A DNA stretch of 64,000 nucleotides, from positions 434,001 to 498,000 of the forward strand of contig NZ_FOSK01000001.1 in assembly GCF_900114245.1 (NCBI RefSeq), given 5' to 3'. Below the pieces are notes generated by a model, which ran no database searches, had not been told where the DNA came from, and saw nothing but the letters and a program-made list of their open reading frames with translations. A program made the position numbers and the translations under genes. Each line of letters opens with the position of its first letter. Within the stretch, counting starts at the first letter, position 1. Source of the DNA: Pseudovibrio ascidiaceicola. Lineage in GTDB: Bacteria > Pseudomonadota > Alphaproteobacteria > Rhizobiales > Stappiaceae. Positions 46,054 through 56,222 of the stretch are shown here, in pieces.

Positions 46054-46300
46054 ATTGGTTAGCCGGCTATATCTGGAGAATCTAGAAATAATTGGATCAT
46101 ATTAAGTTACTGCATAAATTTATCTAAGATTTATATAGTCATTGCAATTGATGATATGAATTGTAGGCGGGTTGTTGCTCAATAAAACGTGCTAAAAGCA
46201 AGATAGCTTAAGAGAAGTATTTGAGATTTCTAAGGGTCTACTCGAAAGCCCGCAGATAATGCTCAAAGCAATTGTAAACTATCTTCCTGGAGGTGCCGCT

Positions 46301-46963
46301 GTGCCAGACAGTTCTGAACTGGGGACCCGTGAACGGTTACTTGATGCCGCAGAACGCTTGCTCGCTGAACATGGTCTTGCGGAAACTTCTGTAAGAATGA
46401 TCACCGAAAAAGCTGATGCCAACGTTGCTGCAGTCAACTATCACTTTGGCAGCAAAGATGATCTCGTCAGGGCGGTCTTTATGCGCCGCCTTCGCGAAAT
46501 TGATGATATGCGCATGCAACGTCTGGATGCGCTTGAAGTTGGCGGGCGCGAGCCCGACCTCGAAGAGATAACCCGCGCATTCATGGAACCCTTGATTGTA
46601 CAAGGGATTTCACGAGATACCGGAAAGCTGGTTCCGTTTGTTGTTCTTATTCGTCAGGTCTTCTCTGACCCGGAATCCGGCCAGAAGATCATGCACTCAT
46701 GGGAGCCGCCGAGGATTATTCTTCGCATCACAAAAGCGCTGGCGAAAGCCACAAAGAGCGACATCCCAACAGGCCCTCGCGCACAGTTGCTGATGATGCT
46801 CATGCACAGCGCAACGCTGGAAGCGTTATACGTGGTGACCGGAGCTTCCAAAGGTCCTTACGATGAAGAAATGGATCAGGATGAGATAGTCGAAGGCACT
46901 ATTCGTTTTGTATCTAGCGGTATCCGTGCCTTCTTTATGGCTGGCGCGCTCGAAGAAGCCTGA
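46301..46963 (+). CDS. TetR-family transcriptional regulator
   Basis: Regulator of about 220 residues. I choose GTG 46301 because GGAGG lies 7 bases upstream; an in-frame ATG at 46259 adds 14 residues but lacks a ribosome site. The helix-turn-helix is in TSVRMITEKADANVAAVNYHFGSKDDLVRAVF near residues 30-61. The C-terminal half is an all-helical ligand domain of the larger TetR subgroup. No effector or target is evident; it converges with alkB. Confidence 0.87.
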   Translation: MPDSSELGTRERLLDAAERLLAEHGLAETSVRMITEKADANVAAVNYHFGSKDDLVRAVFMRRLREIDDMRMQRLDALEVGGREPDLEEITRAFMEPLIVQGISRDTGKLVPFVVLIRQVFSDPESGQKIMHSWEPPRIILRITKALAKATKSDIPTGPRAQLLMMLMHSATLEALYVVTGASKGPYDEEMDQDEIVEGTIRFVSSGIRAFFMAGALEEA

Positions 46964-46971
46964 CATTCTGA

Positions 46972-47592
46972 CTAAAATGGTGAGATGCGGCGGAGAGTCA
47001 GGTTTAGTCTGCCTCCGTCTTTGAGCAGGCTTGAGCTTCCGCCAAGGATGCGGTCAATACCGTGGTAGCAAAGCCGCGCCTCCCCTCCGAGTACAACAAC
47101 GTCTCCTGAATTAAGCTTGAGTGACTGCGTCGGGCCTCCGCGTTTCACACCGCCGAGCCGAAAAATTGCTGTATCTCCAAGGCTGACTGACACAACCGGG
47201 GCTTCAAACGTCTTTTCATCCCTGTCTTGATGCATGCCCATTTTTGCCGTTGCTGCATAATAATTCACGAGGCAGGCTTCTGGCGCTGTCGGGCTGTCGC
47301 CAACCTTATTCCAAAGATCCTGCAGGACCTTAGGGATAACTGGCCAGGGCTGACCGGTCTCAGGATGTTGAGTTTGGTAGCGATAACCACTCCTGTCAGA
47401 CACCCATCCCAATGTACCAAGATTGGTCATCCGAACAGAAAATGGCTTTCCTGTTCGCGGCATAACTGGCGTGAACAACGGAGCTTCTTTGACGAGATAT
47501 CTGAGCGTATCGACAAGTCCCTTTTGCTCCTCCGGAGAGAAATATCCGGGCAGGTATTTGAAACCTTTAGGAAAGTCATCGCTCAATCGCAT
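46972..47592 (-). CDS. alkB: alpha-ketoglutarate-dependent DNA repair dioxygenase
   Basis: Fe(II)/2-oxoglutarate dioxygenase of 206 residues that reverses 1-methyladenine and 3-methylcytosine damage. The facial triad is visible as HQDRDE (His and Asp) near residue 121 and His in CYHGIDRI near 178. The oxoglutarate-binding RLNLTLR is near 196, and the NYYAATAKMGMHQD core is typical. It is divergent from the glutamate-synthase-like gene and is not linked to ada. Confidence 0.92.
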   Translation of the reverse strand: MRLSDDFPKGFKYLPGYFSPEEQKGLVDTLRYLVKEAPLFTPVMPRTGKPFSVRMTNLGTLGWVSDRSGYRYQTQHPETGQPWPVIPKVLQDLWNKVGDSPTAPEACLVNYYAATAKMGMHQDRDEKTFEAPVVSVSLGDTAIFRLGGVKRGGPTQSLKLNSGDVVVLGGEARLCYHGIDRILGGSSSLLKDGGRLNLTLRRISPF

Positions 47593-47728
47593 CTGGATAT
47601 CTCTTTTACACCGAGCATAGCTACTAAAAAGACCGCTTACAAAACCGGAAAACTTGGAGGGATTAGCCGAAAGTGAATTTAACCCATATTCTCCAAAATA
47701 GTGGTTTCCCGGTTAAGGAGAACCACAA

Positions 47729-49222
47729 ATGCACCTTCTACCTCCACTGCTTTCGGCTGTACTAAATATTTTTGCAGCATTTGTTTCACTCCTAATTCTG
47801 CTCGCGGTCATTGTGGCCATCGTTCTTTATGTTGTTGATCGACGCCAACACAAAGACGCGATTCGGCATAATTACCCCGTTGTAGGCCGCTTCCGATCAC
47901 TCTTCGCGTATTTAGGTGAATTCTTTCGCCAGTACTTCTTTGCGATGGATAGAGAGGAAATGCCGTTCAACCGTGCCGAACGCACCTGGATAGATCGCGC
48001 ATCCAAGGCTGAAGGCAACACAATGGCATTTGGGTCTACAAAAAACCTCAACTTGCCGGGCACAGCCCTGTTTGTGAATGCTCCTTTTGCAAAACTGGAG
48101 AAGGAGATTGACGAACCTGAACCGCTTCTCATTGGTCCTTATGTCGAAAATCCATATGTGCCACCCAGTTACTTTAATATCTCTGGCATGAGTTACGGGG
48201 CTATTTCCCGTCCTGCGGTTCTCGCCCTTTCGCGAGGTGCAAAAATGGCAAAGTGCTGGATGAACACCGGAGAAGGTGGCTTATCTCCTTACCATTTAGA
48301 AGGTGGCGCCGACATTGTCTTTCAAATGGGGACAGCAAAAAATGGTTGCCGGAATGATGACTCCACTCTCAATGAAGACAAGCTGAAGAAAATTACGGAC
48401 AACGCTCAGGTCAAAATGGTCGAGATCAAGCTCGCTCAAGGCGCCAAACCCGGAAAAGGTGGTCTCTTGCCTGGTGGAAAGGTGACACCTGAGATAGCAG
48501 AAATTCGTGGGCTCAAAGTCGGGCAACCATCTCACGCTCCAAATCGTCACCCTGAAATCAGCAATACGGGTGAGCTTTTAGACTTCATCAGCCGCGTCCG
48601 CGCCATTGCCAAGAAGCCTGTTGGTTTCAAGACAGTGATAGGCTCAAGCGCTTGGGTGGAAGAGCTTTGTCGTGAAATTAACCACCGTGGGATCGAACAT
48701 GCACCGGACTTTATCACCATAGATTCAGCAGATGGTGGTACGGGTGCGGCTCCGATGCCTCTTATGGACAACGTGGGACTAAGGATCTCTGAGGCACTTC
48801 CAATTGTCGATCATGTATTGCGAAAGCATGATCTGCGTGACCGTATCCGCATCATTGTATCTGGAAAGCGAATTACCCCATCCGCCGTTGCTTTAGTGTT
48901 GTGCTCAGGAGCTGATTTTGCAGTAACTGCCAGGGGCTTCATGTTTGCGTTGGGCTGTATTCAGGCAATGCGATGCAACAAGAACACATGCCCAACGGGT
49001 ATCACCACACACAACGAAGCGCTTCAGGCTGGCCTGGACCCGACAGAGAAGAGCCACCGCGTTGCTGCCTATTGCCATAGCGTGCGGATGGAAGTCGATA
49101 TGATTGCCCACGCATGCGGCGTTGATGCTGCAAGGCAGCTTTCACGAGAGCATGTGCGTATCGTCCAGGAAAGTGGGCACTCTGTCTCTCTTGAAGAGCT
49201 CTATCCACAAACACCCTCTTAG
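47729..49222 (+). CDS. FMN-binding glutamate synthase-like protein, membrane anchored
   Basis: Protein of 497 residues with an N-terminal membrane helix (IFAAFVSLLILLAVIVAIVLYVV near 14-36), followed by a domain like the FMN-binding region of GltB. It shows SYGAISRPAVLALSRGA, PGKGGLLPG, SADGGTGAAP and the GltB-type [3Fe-4S] cysteine pattern in CIQAMRCNKNTCPTG. It lacks the glutaminase domain, so it cannot be a complete glutamate synthase. AAGGAG precedes the ATG. Its electron partner and true substrate are unknown. It lies upstream of dnaK but has its own promoter region. Confidence 0.85.
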   Translation: MHLLPPLLSAVLNIFAAFVSLLILLAVIVAIVLYVVDRRQHKDAIRHNYPVVGRFRSLFAYLGEFFRQYFFAMDREEMPFNRAERTWIDRASKAEGNTMAFGSTKNLNLPGTALFVNAPFAKLEKEIDEPEPLLIGPYVENPYVPPSYFNISGMSYGAISRPAVLALSRGAKMAKCWMNTGEGGLSPYHLEGGADIVFQMGTAKNGCRNDDSTLNEDKLKKITDNAQVKMVEIKLAQGAKPGKGGLLPGGKVTPEIAEIRGLKVGQPSHAPNRHPEISNTGELLDFISRVRAIAKKPVGFKTVIGSSAWVEELCREINHRGIEHAPDFITIDSADGGTGAAPMPLMDNVGLRISEALPIVDHVLRKHDLRDRIRIIVSGKRITPSAVALVLCSGADFAVTARGFMFALGCIQAMRCNKNTCPTGITTHNEALQAGLDPTEKSHRVAAYCHSVRMEVDMIAHACGVDAARQLSREHVRIVQESGHSVSLEELYPQTPS

Positions 49223-49351
49223 AAATGGGGGTAACGCAGAAAACGGGGATGCAATAGAGGTGTTTTCTGTGGTTTTCCAAAGAAAAGTTCATTTTCTTAA
49301 CTCAGAAAATGGCTTCGGATAGATCTTGTGTCAATATATCGGGTCCTGTCC

Positions 49352-49380
49352 CTTGCAGGGGCAAGGGACCCCTCTTATAT
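49352..49380 (+). promoter_or_regulatory. candidate heat-shock (RpoH) promoter of dnaK
   Basis: CTTG at 49352-49355 and CTTATAT at 49374-49380 are 18 bases apart and fit the alphaproteobacterial sigma-32 pattern. The -35 element lies inside an inverted repeat, GTCCCTTG (49348-49355) with CAAGGGAC (49362-49369). Confidence 0.6.
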
Positions 49381-49396
49381 AGCCAATTGAAGTTTT

Positions 49397-49500
49397 CTTG
49401 CGTGTTTGCGACAACTCACGCAAGTGCAATGTATTGGGGACCGGTCGGATGCTGATCCGACATTATCCGAAGGCCTTTGGGGTTCGGGCGGTCTGCCGAA
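49397..49500 (+). other. structured 5' leader of dnaK (three hairpins)
   Basis: Three inverted repeats occur in the leader. CTTGCGTG/CACGCAAG (49397-49404 with 49417-49424) is followed by GTCGGAT-GCTG-ATCCGAC (49444-49461). TTCGG/CCGAA (49483-49487 with 49496-49500) lies immediately before AGGAG, the dnaK ribosome site. The last one could limit ribosome access or simply mark a stable leader. Confidence 0.55.
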
Positions 49501-49514
49501 AGGAGAATGAAAAC

Positions 49515-51431
49515 ATGGCAAAGGTCATCGGTATCGACCTCGGCACGACAAATTCGTGCGTATCTGTAATGGACGGCAAGGACGCCAAAGTAATCGAGAA
49601 CGCAGAAGGTGCGCGTACTACCCCTTCTATGGTTGCGTTTTCTGATGATGGTGAGAAGCTTGTAGGCCAGCCAGCGAAACGCCAGGCTGTTACCAACCCA
49701 ACAGACACCCTGTTTGCTGTTAAGCGTCTCATTGGTCGTCGTTTTGATGATCCAACAGTCGCAAAAGACAAAAAGCTGGTTCCATACGAAATTGTTAAAG
49801 CTGACAACGGCGACGCATGGGTAGAGGCTGAAGGTGAAAAGTACTCCCCATCTCAGGTTTCCGCTTTCATTCTGCAAAAGATGAAAGAAACCGCTGAGAG
49901 CTTCTTGGGTGAGACTGTTACTCAGGCTGTTATTACAGTACCTGCATACTTCAACGATGCACAGCGTCAGGCAACTAAAGATGCCGGTAAGATCGCTGGT
50001 CTTGAAGTTCTGCGTATCATCAACGAACCAACCGCCGCTGCTCTTGCATACGGCATGGACAAGAACGACGGTAAAACCATTGCGGTTTACGATCTTGGCG
50101 GCGGTACCTTCGACGTTTCCGTACTGGAAATCGGCGATGGCGTATTTGAAGTGAAGTCCACCAACGGTGACACCTTCCTCGGTGGTGAAGACTTTGACAT
50201 GCGTCTGGTTGACTACCTTGCGAATGAATTCAAAAAAGAGCAGGGCATCGACCTTAAGAACGACAAGCTCGCATTGCAGCGCTTGAAAGAAGCAGCTGAA
50301 AAAGCAAAAATCGAGCTGTCCTCCGCATCCCAGACTGAAATCAACCTGCCGTTCATCACAGCAGATGCTTCCGGTCCTAAGCACCTTACCCTTAAACTGA
50401 CTCGCGCAAAGTTTGAGCAACTCGTTGACGATCTGGTTCAGCGTACTGTTGCTCCAATGAAAGCGGCTCTTAAAGACGCAGGCCTTGCAGCTGGTGAACT
50501 CGATGAGGTTGTTCTCGTCGGTGGTATGACTCGCATGCCAAAGGTTCAGGAAATCGTTAAGCAATTCTTCGGCAAAGAACCTCATAAGGGTGTAAATCCT
50601 GATGAAGTTGTTGCGATGGGTGCTGCAATTCAGGCAGGCGTTCTTCAGGGCGACGTTAAAGACGTTCTGCTTCTGGACGTTACACCTCTGTCCCTCGGCA
50701 TCGAAACACTGGGTGGCGTATTCACTCGTTTGATCGACCGTAACACCACCATCCCTACTAAGAAGGGCCAGGTATTCTCTACAGCTGAAGACAATCAGAC
50801 TGCAGTGACCATCCGCGTCTTCCAAGGCGAGCGTGAAATGGCTTCGGACAACAAGATCCTTGGTCAGTTTGATCTGGTTGGCATCCCACCAGCACCTCGC
50901 GGTGTTCCTCAGGTTGAAGTCGCCTTCGACATTGATGCAAACGGTATTGTGAATGTGTCTGCAACTGATAAAGGCACTGGCAAAGAACAGCAGATCCGTA
51001 TTCAGGCATCTGGTGGTCTGTCCGATGCTGATATCGAGCAGATGGTGAAAGACGCAGAATCTCACGCTGAAGACGATAAGAAGCGTAAGGATCTGGTTGA
51101 AGCCAAAAACCAGGGTGAAGCACTTCACCATTCAACAGAGAAATCCGTCAAAGAGTATGGCGATAAGGTTTCAGACGAAGACAAGTCTGCAATCGAAGGC
51201 GCTTTGGCTGCATTGAAGGTGTCTCTGGACGGTGAAGATCTGGAAGATATCACTGCGAAAACCCAGTCTCTTGCAGAAGTTTCCATGAAACTTGGCGAAG
51301 CTATGTACAAGGACGCTCAGGCAGAGGAAGCCGGAGAGGGTGCTGAAGACGATGGTGAGCCAAAGCCAGTTGACGATGTGGTTGACGCAGACTTCGAAGA
51401 AGTTCGCGACGACGACAAAAAGTCCAGCTAA
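49515..51431 (+). CDS. dnaK: chaperone protein DnaK (Hsp70)
   Basis: Cytosolic Hsp70 chaperone of 638 residues. The start is set by [21 protein letters not shown] with AGGAG upstream; a longer frame from 49398 is rejected. The ATPase domain has GGGTFDVS and VGGMTRMP. The substrate domain includes [16 protein letters not shown], and the C-terminal lid ends in the acidic [11 protein letters not shown] tail. It works with the DnaJ encoded 354 bases downstream. A structured leader and heat-shock promoter precede it. Confidence 0.98.
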   Translation: MAKVIGIDLGTTNSCVSVMDGKDAKVIENAEGARTTPSMVAFSDDGEKLVGQPAKRQAVTNPTDTLFAVKRLIGRRFDDPTVAKDKKLVPYEIVKADNGDAWVEAEGEKYSPSQVSAFILQKMKETAESFLGETVTQAVITVPAYFNDAQRQATKDAGKIAGLEVLRIINEPTAAALAYGMDKNDGKTIAVYDLGGGTFDVSVLEIGDGVFEVKSTNGDTFLGGEDFDMRLVDYLANEFKKEQGIDLKNDKLALQRLKEAAEKAKIELSSASQTEINLPFITADASGPKHLTLKLTRAKFEQLVDDLVQRTVAPMKAALKDAGLAAGELDEVVLVGGMTRMPKVQEIVKQFFGKEPHKGVNPDEVVAMGAAIQAGVLQGDVKDVLLLDVTPLSLGIETLGGVFTRLIDRNTTIPTKKGQVFSTAEDNQTAVTIRVFQGEREMASDNKILGQFDLVGIPPAPRGVPQVEVAFDIDANGIVNVSATDKGTGKEQQIRIQASGGLSDADIEQMVKDAESHAEDDKKRKDLVEAKNQGEALHHSTEKSVKEYGDKVSDEDKSAIEGALAALKVSLDGEDLEDITAKTQSLAEVSMKLGEAMYKDAQAEEAGEGAEDDGEPKPVDDVVDADFEEVRDDDKKSS

Positions 51432-51439
51432 CTAATACT

Positions 51440-51475
51440 TTTACCTCGCAAGCTCCTATGGGCTTGCGAGGTAAA
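51440..51475 (+). terminator. hairpin after dnaK
   Basis: TTTACCTCGCAAGC (51440-51453) and GCTTGCGAGGTAAA (51462-51475) form a perfect 14-bp stem over an 8-base loop, followed by CTTTATTC. It probably ends or attenuates the dnaK message. The rest of the 354-base gap to dnaJ (51476-51785) has no gene I can support and may hold a separate dnaJ promoter. Confidence 0.8.
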
Positions 51476-51785
51476 CTTTATTCAAGTATTTCCCGACTGT
51501 ATGGAAGATTTTAGTCGAAGAGAACCTTTTGGGTGCAATTGCATTTGAGAGAGCTGCTTCCTACATATGGGTAGTTGGTAATGTGTGCGCTGCGCTTAAA
51601 GCTGCACCTCAATCACCGACTGAACAGTAAACAGTTTTGTTTTGAAGATGAGTGCAGTTCACGAGTGAGTTCGTTGCGAAAGCAAGAATTGATCTCGACT
51701 GCCCACAGTGACCTCGGACTGAGCTGATGTTCTCCTGAGGCTTCAGAACGCAGATAGACATCACGTCTTTGGAGCTTATTTCATA

Positions 51786-52913
51786 ATGTCTAAACGCGAC
51801 TACTATGAGGTGCTGGGGGTAGCACGGGAGGTCGACGAGAAGGCACTTAAGAGCGCTTATCGCAAACTCGCGATGAAATTCCATCCAGACCGAAACCCTG
51901 GTAATGATGAAGCGGAAGCAAACTTTAAGGAAGTAAGCGAAGCTTACGAAACCCTGAAAGACCCGCAAAAGCGCGCTGCCTACGATCGATTTGGCCATGC
52001 AGCCTTTGAAAACGGTGGCTTTGGTGGTGGCGGTGGAGCAGGTCCAGGCGACTTTGCTTCCTCCATGGCAGACATCTTCGATGAGTTCTTTGGCGGCGGT
52101 GGTGGCCGTCGTGGTTCTGGCCGCGAACGTGGCGCGGATCTACGTTACAATCTGGAAATCTCTCTTGAAGAAGCTTACGAAGGTAAGTCCGTCGAGATCG
52201 AGGTTCCAACCTCAGTAACATGTGAGCCGTGCAGTGGCTCCGGCGCAAAGTCCGGAACTCGTCCGTCCACTTGTCCAACCTGTGGTGGTGCTGGGCGCGT
52301 TAGAGCGGCTCAGGGCTTCTTCACCATGGAACGCACCTGTCCAACCTGTCAGGGCCGTGGTGAGATCATTACAGACCCATGTGACAGCTGTGGCGGTACT
52401 GGCCGGACAACAAAAGAGCGCACGCTCTCCGTGAATATTCCGTCAGGCATCGAAGATGGCACGCGTATTCGCTTGTCAGGCGAAGGTGAAGCCGGTGCTC
52501 GCGGTGGTCCCGCAGGCGATCTTTACATCTTCCTGTCCATTCGCCCGCATGAGTTTTTCCAGCGTGACGGTGCTGACATCTTCTGCCGCGTGCCGATTTC
52601 AATGACAACTGCCGCTCTGGGTGGTCAATTCGAAGTTCCTGCTTTGGATGGCAACACTGCGCGTGTGAAGGTTCCTGAAAGCACTCAGACCGGAAAGCAA
52701 TTCAGGCTGCGCGGTAAAGGCATGCCGATTATGCGGTCTAGCCAGAAGGGTGACATGTATATCCAAGTTGCCGTGGAGACACCAGCAAATCTTACGAAGA
52801 GGCAGAAAGAGCTTCTTTCAGAATTTGAAGGTGAGTCTTCTGGTGAAAATCATCCTGAATCTACGGGCTTTTTTGCAAAGGCAAAAGATTTTTTGGAGAA
52901 TTTCAAGGCATAG
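51786..52913 (+). CDS. dnaJ: chaperone protein DnaJ (Hsp40)
   Basis: Co-chaperone of 375 residues that stimulates DnaK ATPase. The J-domain has HPDRNPGN near residue 33. A Gly/Phe-rich linker spans about 75-105. The four zinc-binding CxxCxGxG repeats ([37 protein letters not shown]) lie between 148 and 213, and the substrate-binding domains complete the type I layout. Confidence 0.98.
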   Translation: MSKRDYYEVLGVAREVDEKALKSAYRKLAMKFHPDRNPGNDEAEANFKEVSEAYETLKDPQKRAAYDRFGHAAFENGGFGGGGGAGPGDFASSMADIFDEFFGGGGGRRGSGRERGADLRYNLEISLEEAYEGKSVEIEVPTSVTCEPCSGSGAKSGTRPSTCPTCGGAGRVRAAQGFFTMERTCPTCQGRGEIITDPCDSCGGTGRTTKERTLSVNIPSGIEDGTRIRLSGEGEAGARGGPAGDLYIFLSIRPHEFFQRDGADIFCRVPISMTTAALGGQFEVPALDGNTARVKVPESTQTGKQFRLRGKGMPIMRSSQKGDMYIQVAVETPANLTKRQKELLSEFEGESSGENHPESTGFFAKAKDFLENFKA

Positions 52914-52979
52914 CTCTTTAAATTGCCACCAATCAGTAATATCTCAGTAGTACCCTTTGTTGATGCTACGGAGAGTTGA

Positions 52980-53585
52980 ATGTTTCACGAAACGAGGTCA
53001 CGGGCAGAAAATGCCTTGAACAAATTTCGTGAGCCTTCCAAATTTCTTCGGGCGTGGGTGGAAGCACCACTCACGACCGGAGCAGTTGCGCCATCAGGCC
53101 CTGTTCTCGCCCAGAGAATGGCAGAGTTCGTTCCCGTTCAGTCAAATAATCCGGTTTTAGAGTTAGGACCTGGCACAGGCCCGGTTACAAAAGCTATTCT
53201 GGAAGCAGGTATCTCAAAAGATCGCCTTACCTGCTTGGAGTACAGCACAGACTTCTGCGAGCATCTCAGTGACAAATTTGAGGGACTGAATGTGGTTCAA
53301 GGTGATGCTTACAACATGCGTCCCAGCCTTGAGCATATTGCCCCGAACTCGCTGTGCGCTGTGGTTTCGAGCTTGCCGCTTGTGTCCAGGCCGATGGAAT
53401 TTCGCTTGAAGTGCATTCGTGATGCCTTTGCCCTTATGAGACCCGGTGCTCCCTTCATTCAGTTCTCATATTCTCTCGCGTCTCCGGTATCACTGAAATC
53501 CAAAATGTTCAGCTGGTCGAAAACTGGATGGATCGTGAAGAACATTCCTCCGGCTCGTGTCTGGATTTTCCGAAAGCCCTTTTGA
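52980..53585 (+). CDS. class I SAM methyltransferase, phospholipid N-methyltransferase-like (PmtA type)
   Basis: Small methyltransferase of 201 residues. The SAM-binding loop is LELGPGTGPVTKAILEAG near 60-77. Upstream, FLRAWVEAPLTTGAVAPSGPVLAQRMA resembles the entry segment of rhizobial PmtA-type enzymes that methylate phosphatidylethanolamine. A gene of this type commonly follows dnaJ in alphaproteobacteria. The same fold includes rRNA dimethylases, so the lipid substrate is probable rather than proven. Confidence 0.75.
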   Translation: MFHETRSRAENALNKFREPSKFLRAWVEAPLTTGAVAPSGPVLAQRMAEFVPVQSNNPVLELGPGTGPVTKAILEAGISKDRLTCLEYSTDFCEHLSDKFEGLNVVQGDAYNMRPSLEHIAPNSLCAVVSSLPLVSRPMEFRLKCIRDAFALMRPGAPFIQFSYSLASPVSLKSKMFSWSKTGWIVKNIPPARVWIFRKPF

Positions 53586-53745
53586 TTTCTCAAAGGCAGG
53601 CGTTTAGCAGCCAATCACCTAAAAACGCGTATCTTCCATAAACCTTACGCTTGGGTAGTATGAGGTACTCTTCGTGCCGACTTCAATCTGAGATCGTGCA
53701 GCTCTTGGACTAGAGAATGCAGAGCCATGTGGTGAGGATAGCCCT

Positions 53746-54336
53746 ATGAAGCCAAAGATACTCGTTTTTTCAGGTTCAACCCGTCGAGGGTCCTACAATA
53801 AAATGCTGGCAGAGCTGATGGCGAAACACCTGACGATCGCCAATGCAGAAGTAACCACAATCAGCCTTGCTGACTATCCTTTGCCTATTTACGATGGTGA
53901 TCTGGAAGATGATACAGGCATTCCAGAAAATGCATTCAAGCTCAGAAAGCTCATTGAGACCCACCATGGCATCTTCATCGCTAGCCCGGAATACAACTCA
54001 TCCATCACGCCATTGCTGAAGAATACACTGGACTGGATCAGTCGCATCCAATTGCCAGAGGAAGAACCGCTTCAGCTCTTCCACAAGTCGATCTATGCCG
54101 TCGGTGGGGCTTCTCCAGGTGCGCATGGCTCTTTGAGAGGCCTCATGCACCTGAGGACCATCATGGAAGTGTCTTTAGGATGCCTTGTCCTGCCGGAAAT
54201 GGTCTCTATTAACTTCGCGGGCAAGTCCTTTGATGAAAATGGCGACCTCACAAAAGATCACCAGATCAAGCGATTGCATAAGCTTGTTGACCGCTTCGTC
54301 AGTGAGGCAAGTCACGTAAAGCTACAGGATAACTGA
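53746..54336 (+). CDS. NADPH-dependent FMN reductase-family flavoprotein
   Basis: Flavodoxin-like reductase of 196 residues. The phosphate-binding loop GSTRRGSYNKML is at residues 10-21. The ASPEYNSSITPLLKNTLDW segment near 79-97 is the SsuE/ChrR-type signature. GAGGA precedes the ATG. It probably reduces free flavin or quinone-type substrates. No partner monooxygenase is nearby, so the physiological substrate is open. Confidence 0.88.
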   Translation: MKPKILVFSGSTRRGSYNKMLAELMAKHLTIANAEVTTISLADYPLPIYDGDLEDDTGIPENAFKLRKLIETHHGIFIASPEYNSSITPLLKNTLDWISRIQLPEEEPLQLFHKSIYAVGGASPGAHGSLRGLMHLRTIMEVSLGCLVLPEMVSINFAGKSFDENGDLTKDHQIKRLHKLVDRFVSEASHVKLQDN

Positions 54337-54460
54337 GTTTTTTTAGCTTGCCGCATTGGCAATGCGGAAAGGACTACATACATAATACCGCAGACACAAA
54401 TTTGAAATTGAGTTGCGCGGGAGTTTGCTCCGTTGCCGATAGAACTCTGGAGAAAAATGA

Positions 54461-55009
54461 ATGAGTGAACCTGAACAGTGGCACGGCACAACCATCTTGA
54501 CCGTGCGCAAAGGCGGCAAAGTCGTAATTGCTGGAGATGGTCAGGTGTCTCTTGGATCAACGGTCATCAAAGGCACTGCACGCAAGGTCCGTCCACTGGC
54601 AGGCGGTAAGGTTATTGCTGGCTTTGCAGGTGCGACTGCTGATGCGTTCACCTTGTTTGAGCGCCTTGAAGCCAAGCTCGAACAATATCCTGATCAGTTG
54701 ATGCGTGCATGCGTTGAGATGGCGAAAGATTGGCGTACAGACCGTTACCTTCGCCGTCTGGAAGCCATGATGCTGGTTGCCGACAAAAAGCACTCTTTGG
54801 TGCTGACAGGAACCGGCGACGTGCTTGAGCCGGAGAATGGCGTCATGGGTATCGGTTCCGGTGGCAACTTCGCGCTGTCCGCAGCACGTGCGCTGGTTGA
54901 TATGGACCTGACCGCAGAAGAGGTTTGTCGCAAGTCCATGACAATTGCAGCAGATATCTGCGTCTACACAAACAGCAACGTTACGGTTGAAGTACTCGAC
55001 GAAGAGTAA
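54461..55009 (+). CDS. hslV: ATP-dependent protease peptidase subunit HslV
   Basis: Proteasome-like peptidase of 182 residues that assembles with HslU. The N-terminus [32 protein letters not shown] shows the short propeptide and the catalytic threonine at residue 10 after processing (G|TTI). The [17 protein letters not shown] helix is typical. Its partner hslU lies 1.2 kb downstream, separated by an unrelated membrane protein gene. Confidence 0.97.
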   Translation: MSEPEQWHGTTILTVRKGGKVVIAGDGQVSLGSTVIKGTARKVRPLAGGKVIAGFAGATADAFTLFERLEAKLEQYPDQLMRACVEMAKDWRTDRYLRRLEAMMLVADKKHSLVLTGTGDVLEPENGVMGIGSGGNFALSAARALVDMDLTAEEVCRKSMTIAADICVYTNSNVTVEVLDEE

Positions 55010-55027
55010 CTTTGGCTACAAGATACG

Positions 55028-55057
55028 ACTGGAGATCAATAATTTTCGATCTCCAGT
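55028..55057 (+). other. hairpin between hslV and the DUF2157 gene
   Basis: ACTGGAGATC (55028-55037) and GATCTCCAGT (55048-55057) form a perfect 10-bp stem over a 10-base A/T-rich loop, 19 bases after the hslV stop. No T-run follows. It may end or protect the hslV transcript. Confidence 0.6.
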
Positions 55058-55149
55058 TCTGCGTTCAAGACACTTTTAGATCAGCTTAATTTGCTAAGCC
55101 AAGGATACTTGAAGCTTTTATTGTTCCATTTGGATTTGACGAGGAACTG

Positions 55150-56211
55150 ATGATATCAAGAGCATCTCTTACCGGAGCCATCTCCGCAGGAATTATCAGC
55201 GCTGATCAAGCTGATAAGCTCGTCTCCTATTTATCTCTTCAAGCAGAAAACATTCAGAACCAACAAACATCTGAGAGCCTTCACGACCCAGAAGAGGTCC
55301 GGTTTACACGCGGCTTTCATGATATTTTCATTAGCCTCGGTATCCTAATTCTTTTTGCTGGCTATAGTATTGGGCTCGGTGAGCCGCTCACTCAAGGCGG
55401 TCTTCCTACAGCTGCTGTTGCTGGCGCTGCTGCCATCATCACATGGGTGTTGGCTGAATGGTTCACCAAGATTAAGAAGCTCGCGCTTCCTTCAATTCTG
55501 CTGACAGGATTGTTTGGAGGTTCAATTGCGCTTGTTGGATTTGGCCTGTTCACACCTGACGTTTTGAACAATGACTCCGAATCCATTCAGGTCATCCTGA
55601 GTTCCATCTTCGCTTTAGTGGGCGCTTCTTTGTTTTACTGGCGTTTTAAAGTCCCGATCACACTGACTGTCATTGTTGCAGGGATCATGGGCTTGATCGT
55701 AGGCGCGTTGACATTGGTAACTGACACTAAGATTCTTGATTATCTGTCCTGGGTTTCGTTGGTCTGCGGTCTGTTTGCATTCGCTTGCGCGATGTATTTT
55801 GATACCAAAGACACCAAGCGGGAAACACTCAACACAGACAAGGCTTTTTGGCTTCACCTGCTTGCTGCCCCCCTTATCGTTCATTCCATCTTGAGTGGAA
55901 TGTATCTTGAACAGCAAACAGAAGCTTATGCCTTGGTCTCCATTGCTGTTGTCCTGGCATTTGGTGCGGTTGCTCTCATCATTGACCGTCGTGCAATGCT
56001 GGTTGCGGCGCTGAGTTATCTAGGCTTCGCATTAGCCTATTTGCTGGAGTCTGCTGACTTTTCTGCATCGCAGCTAACTGCTATCTCCCTTGTATTGCTT
56101 GGGAGTTTTGTTTTGCTACTCGGTTCAGGCTGGAACGTGGCGCGACGGATCGTCATGCGCCCTCTTGCAGGAACCTCACTCACTACATATCTGCCACCTA
56201 TCCGGAACTAG
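55150..56211 (+). CDS. DUF2157-like polytopic membrane protein
   Basis: Membrane protein of 353 residues. A soluble N-terminal part of about 55 residues ([18 protein letters not shown]) is followed by about 10 helices, for example [20 protein letters not shown] near 58-77. This layout resembles DUF2157 proteins, whose function is unknown. It sits between hslV and hslU, with only 11 bases before the hslU start, so hslU is probably co-transcribed with it. An envelope stress link is possible but unproven. Confidence 0.75.
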   Translation: MISRASLTGAISAGIISADQADKLVSYLSLQAENIQNQQTSESLHDPEEVRFTRGFHDIFISLGILILFAGYSIGLGEPLTQGGLPTAAVAGAAAIITWVLAEWFTKIKKLALPSILLTGLFGGSIALVGFGLFTPDVLNNDSESIQVILSSIFALVGASLFYWRFKVPITLTVIVAGIMGLIVGALTLVTDTKILDYLSWVSLVCGLFAFACAMYFDTKDTKRETLNTDKAFWLHLLAAPLIVHSILSGMYLEQQTEAYALVSIAVVLAFGAVALIIDRRAMLVAALSYLGFALAYLLESADFSASQLTAISLVLLGSFVLLLGSGWNVARRIVMRPLAGTSLTTYLPPIRN

Positions 56212-56222
56212 AAAGTAAGAAA

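Noticed and set aside
49416-51131. A 571-codon open frame antisense to dnaK
   Set aside because: Long antisense frames opposite dnaK are a known effect of its codon usage. The translation is Cys/Phe-rich and resembles no protein family, and the sense frame is clearly DnaK.
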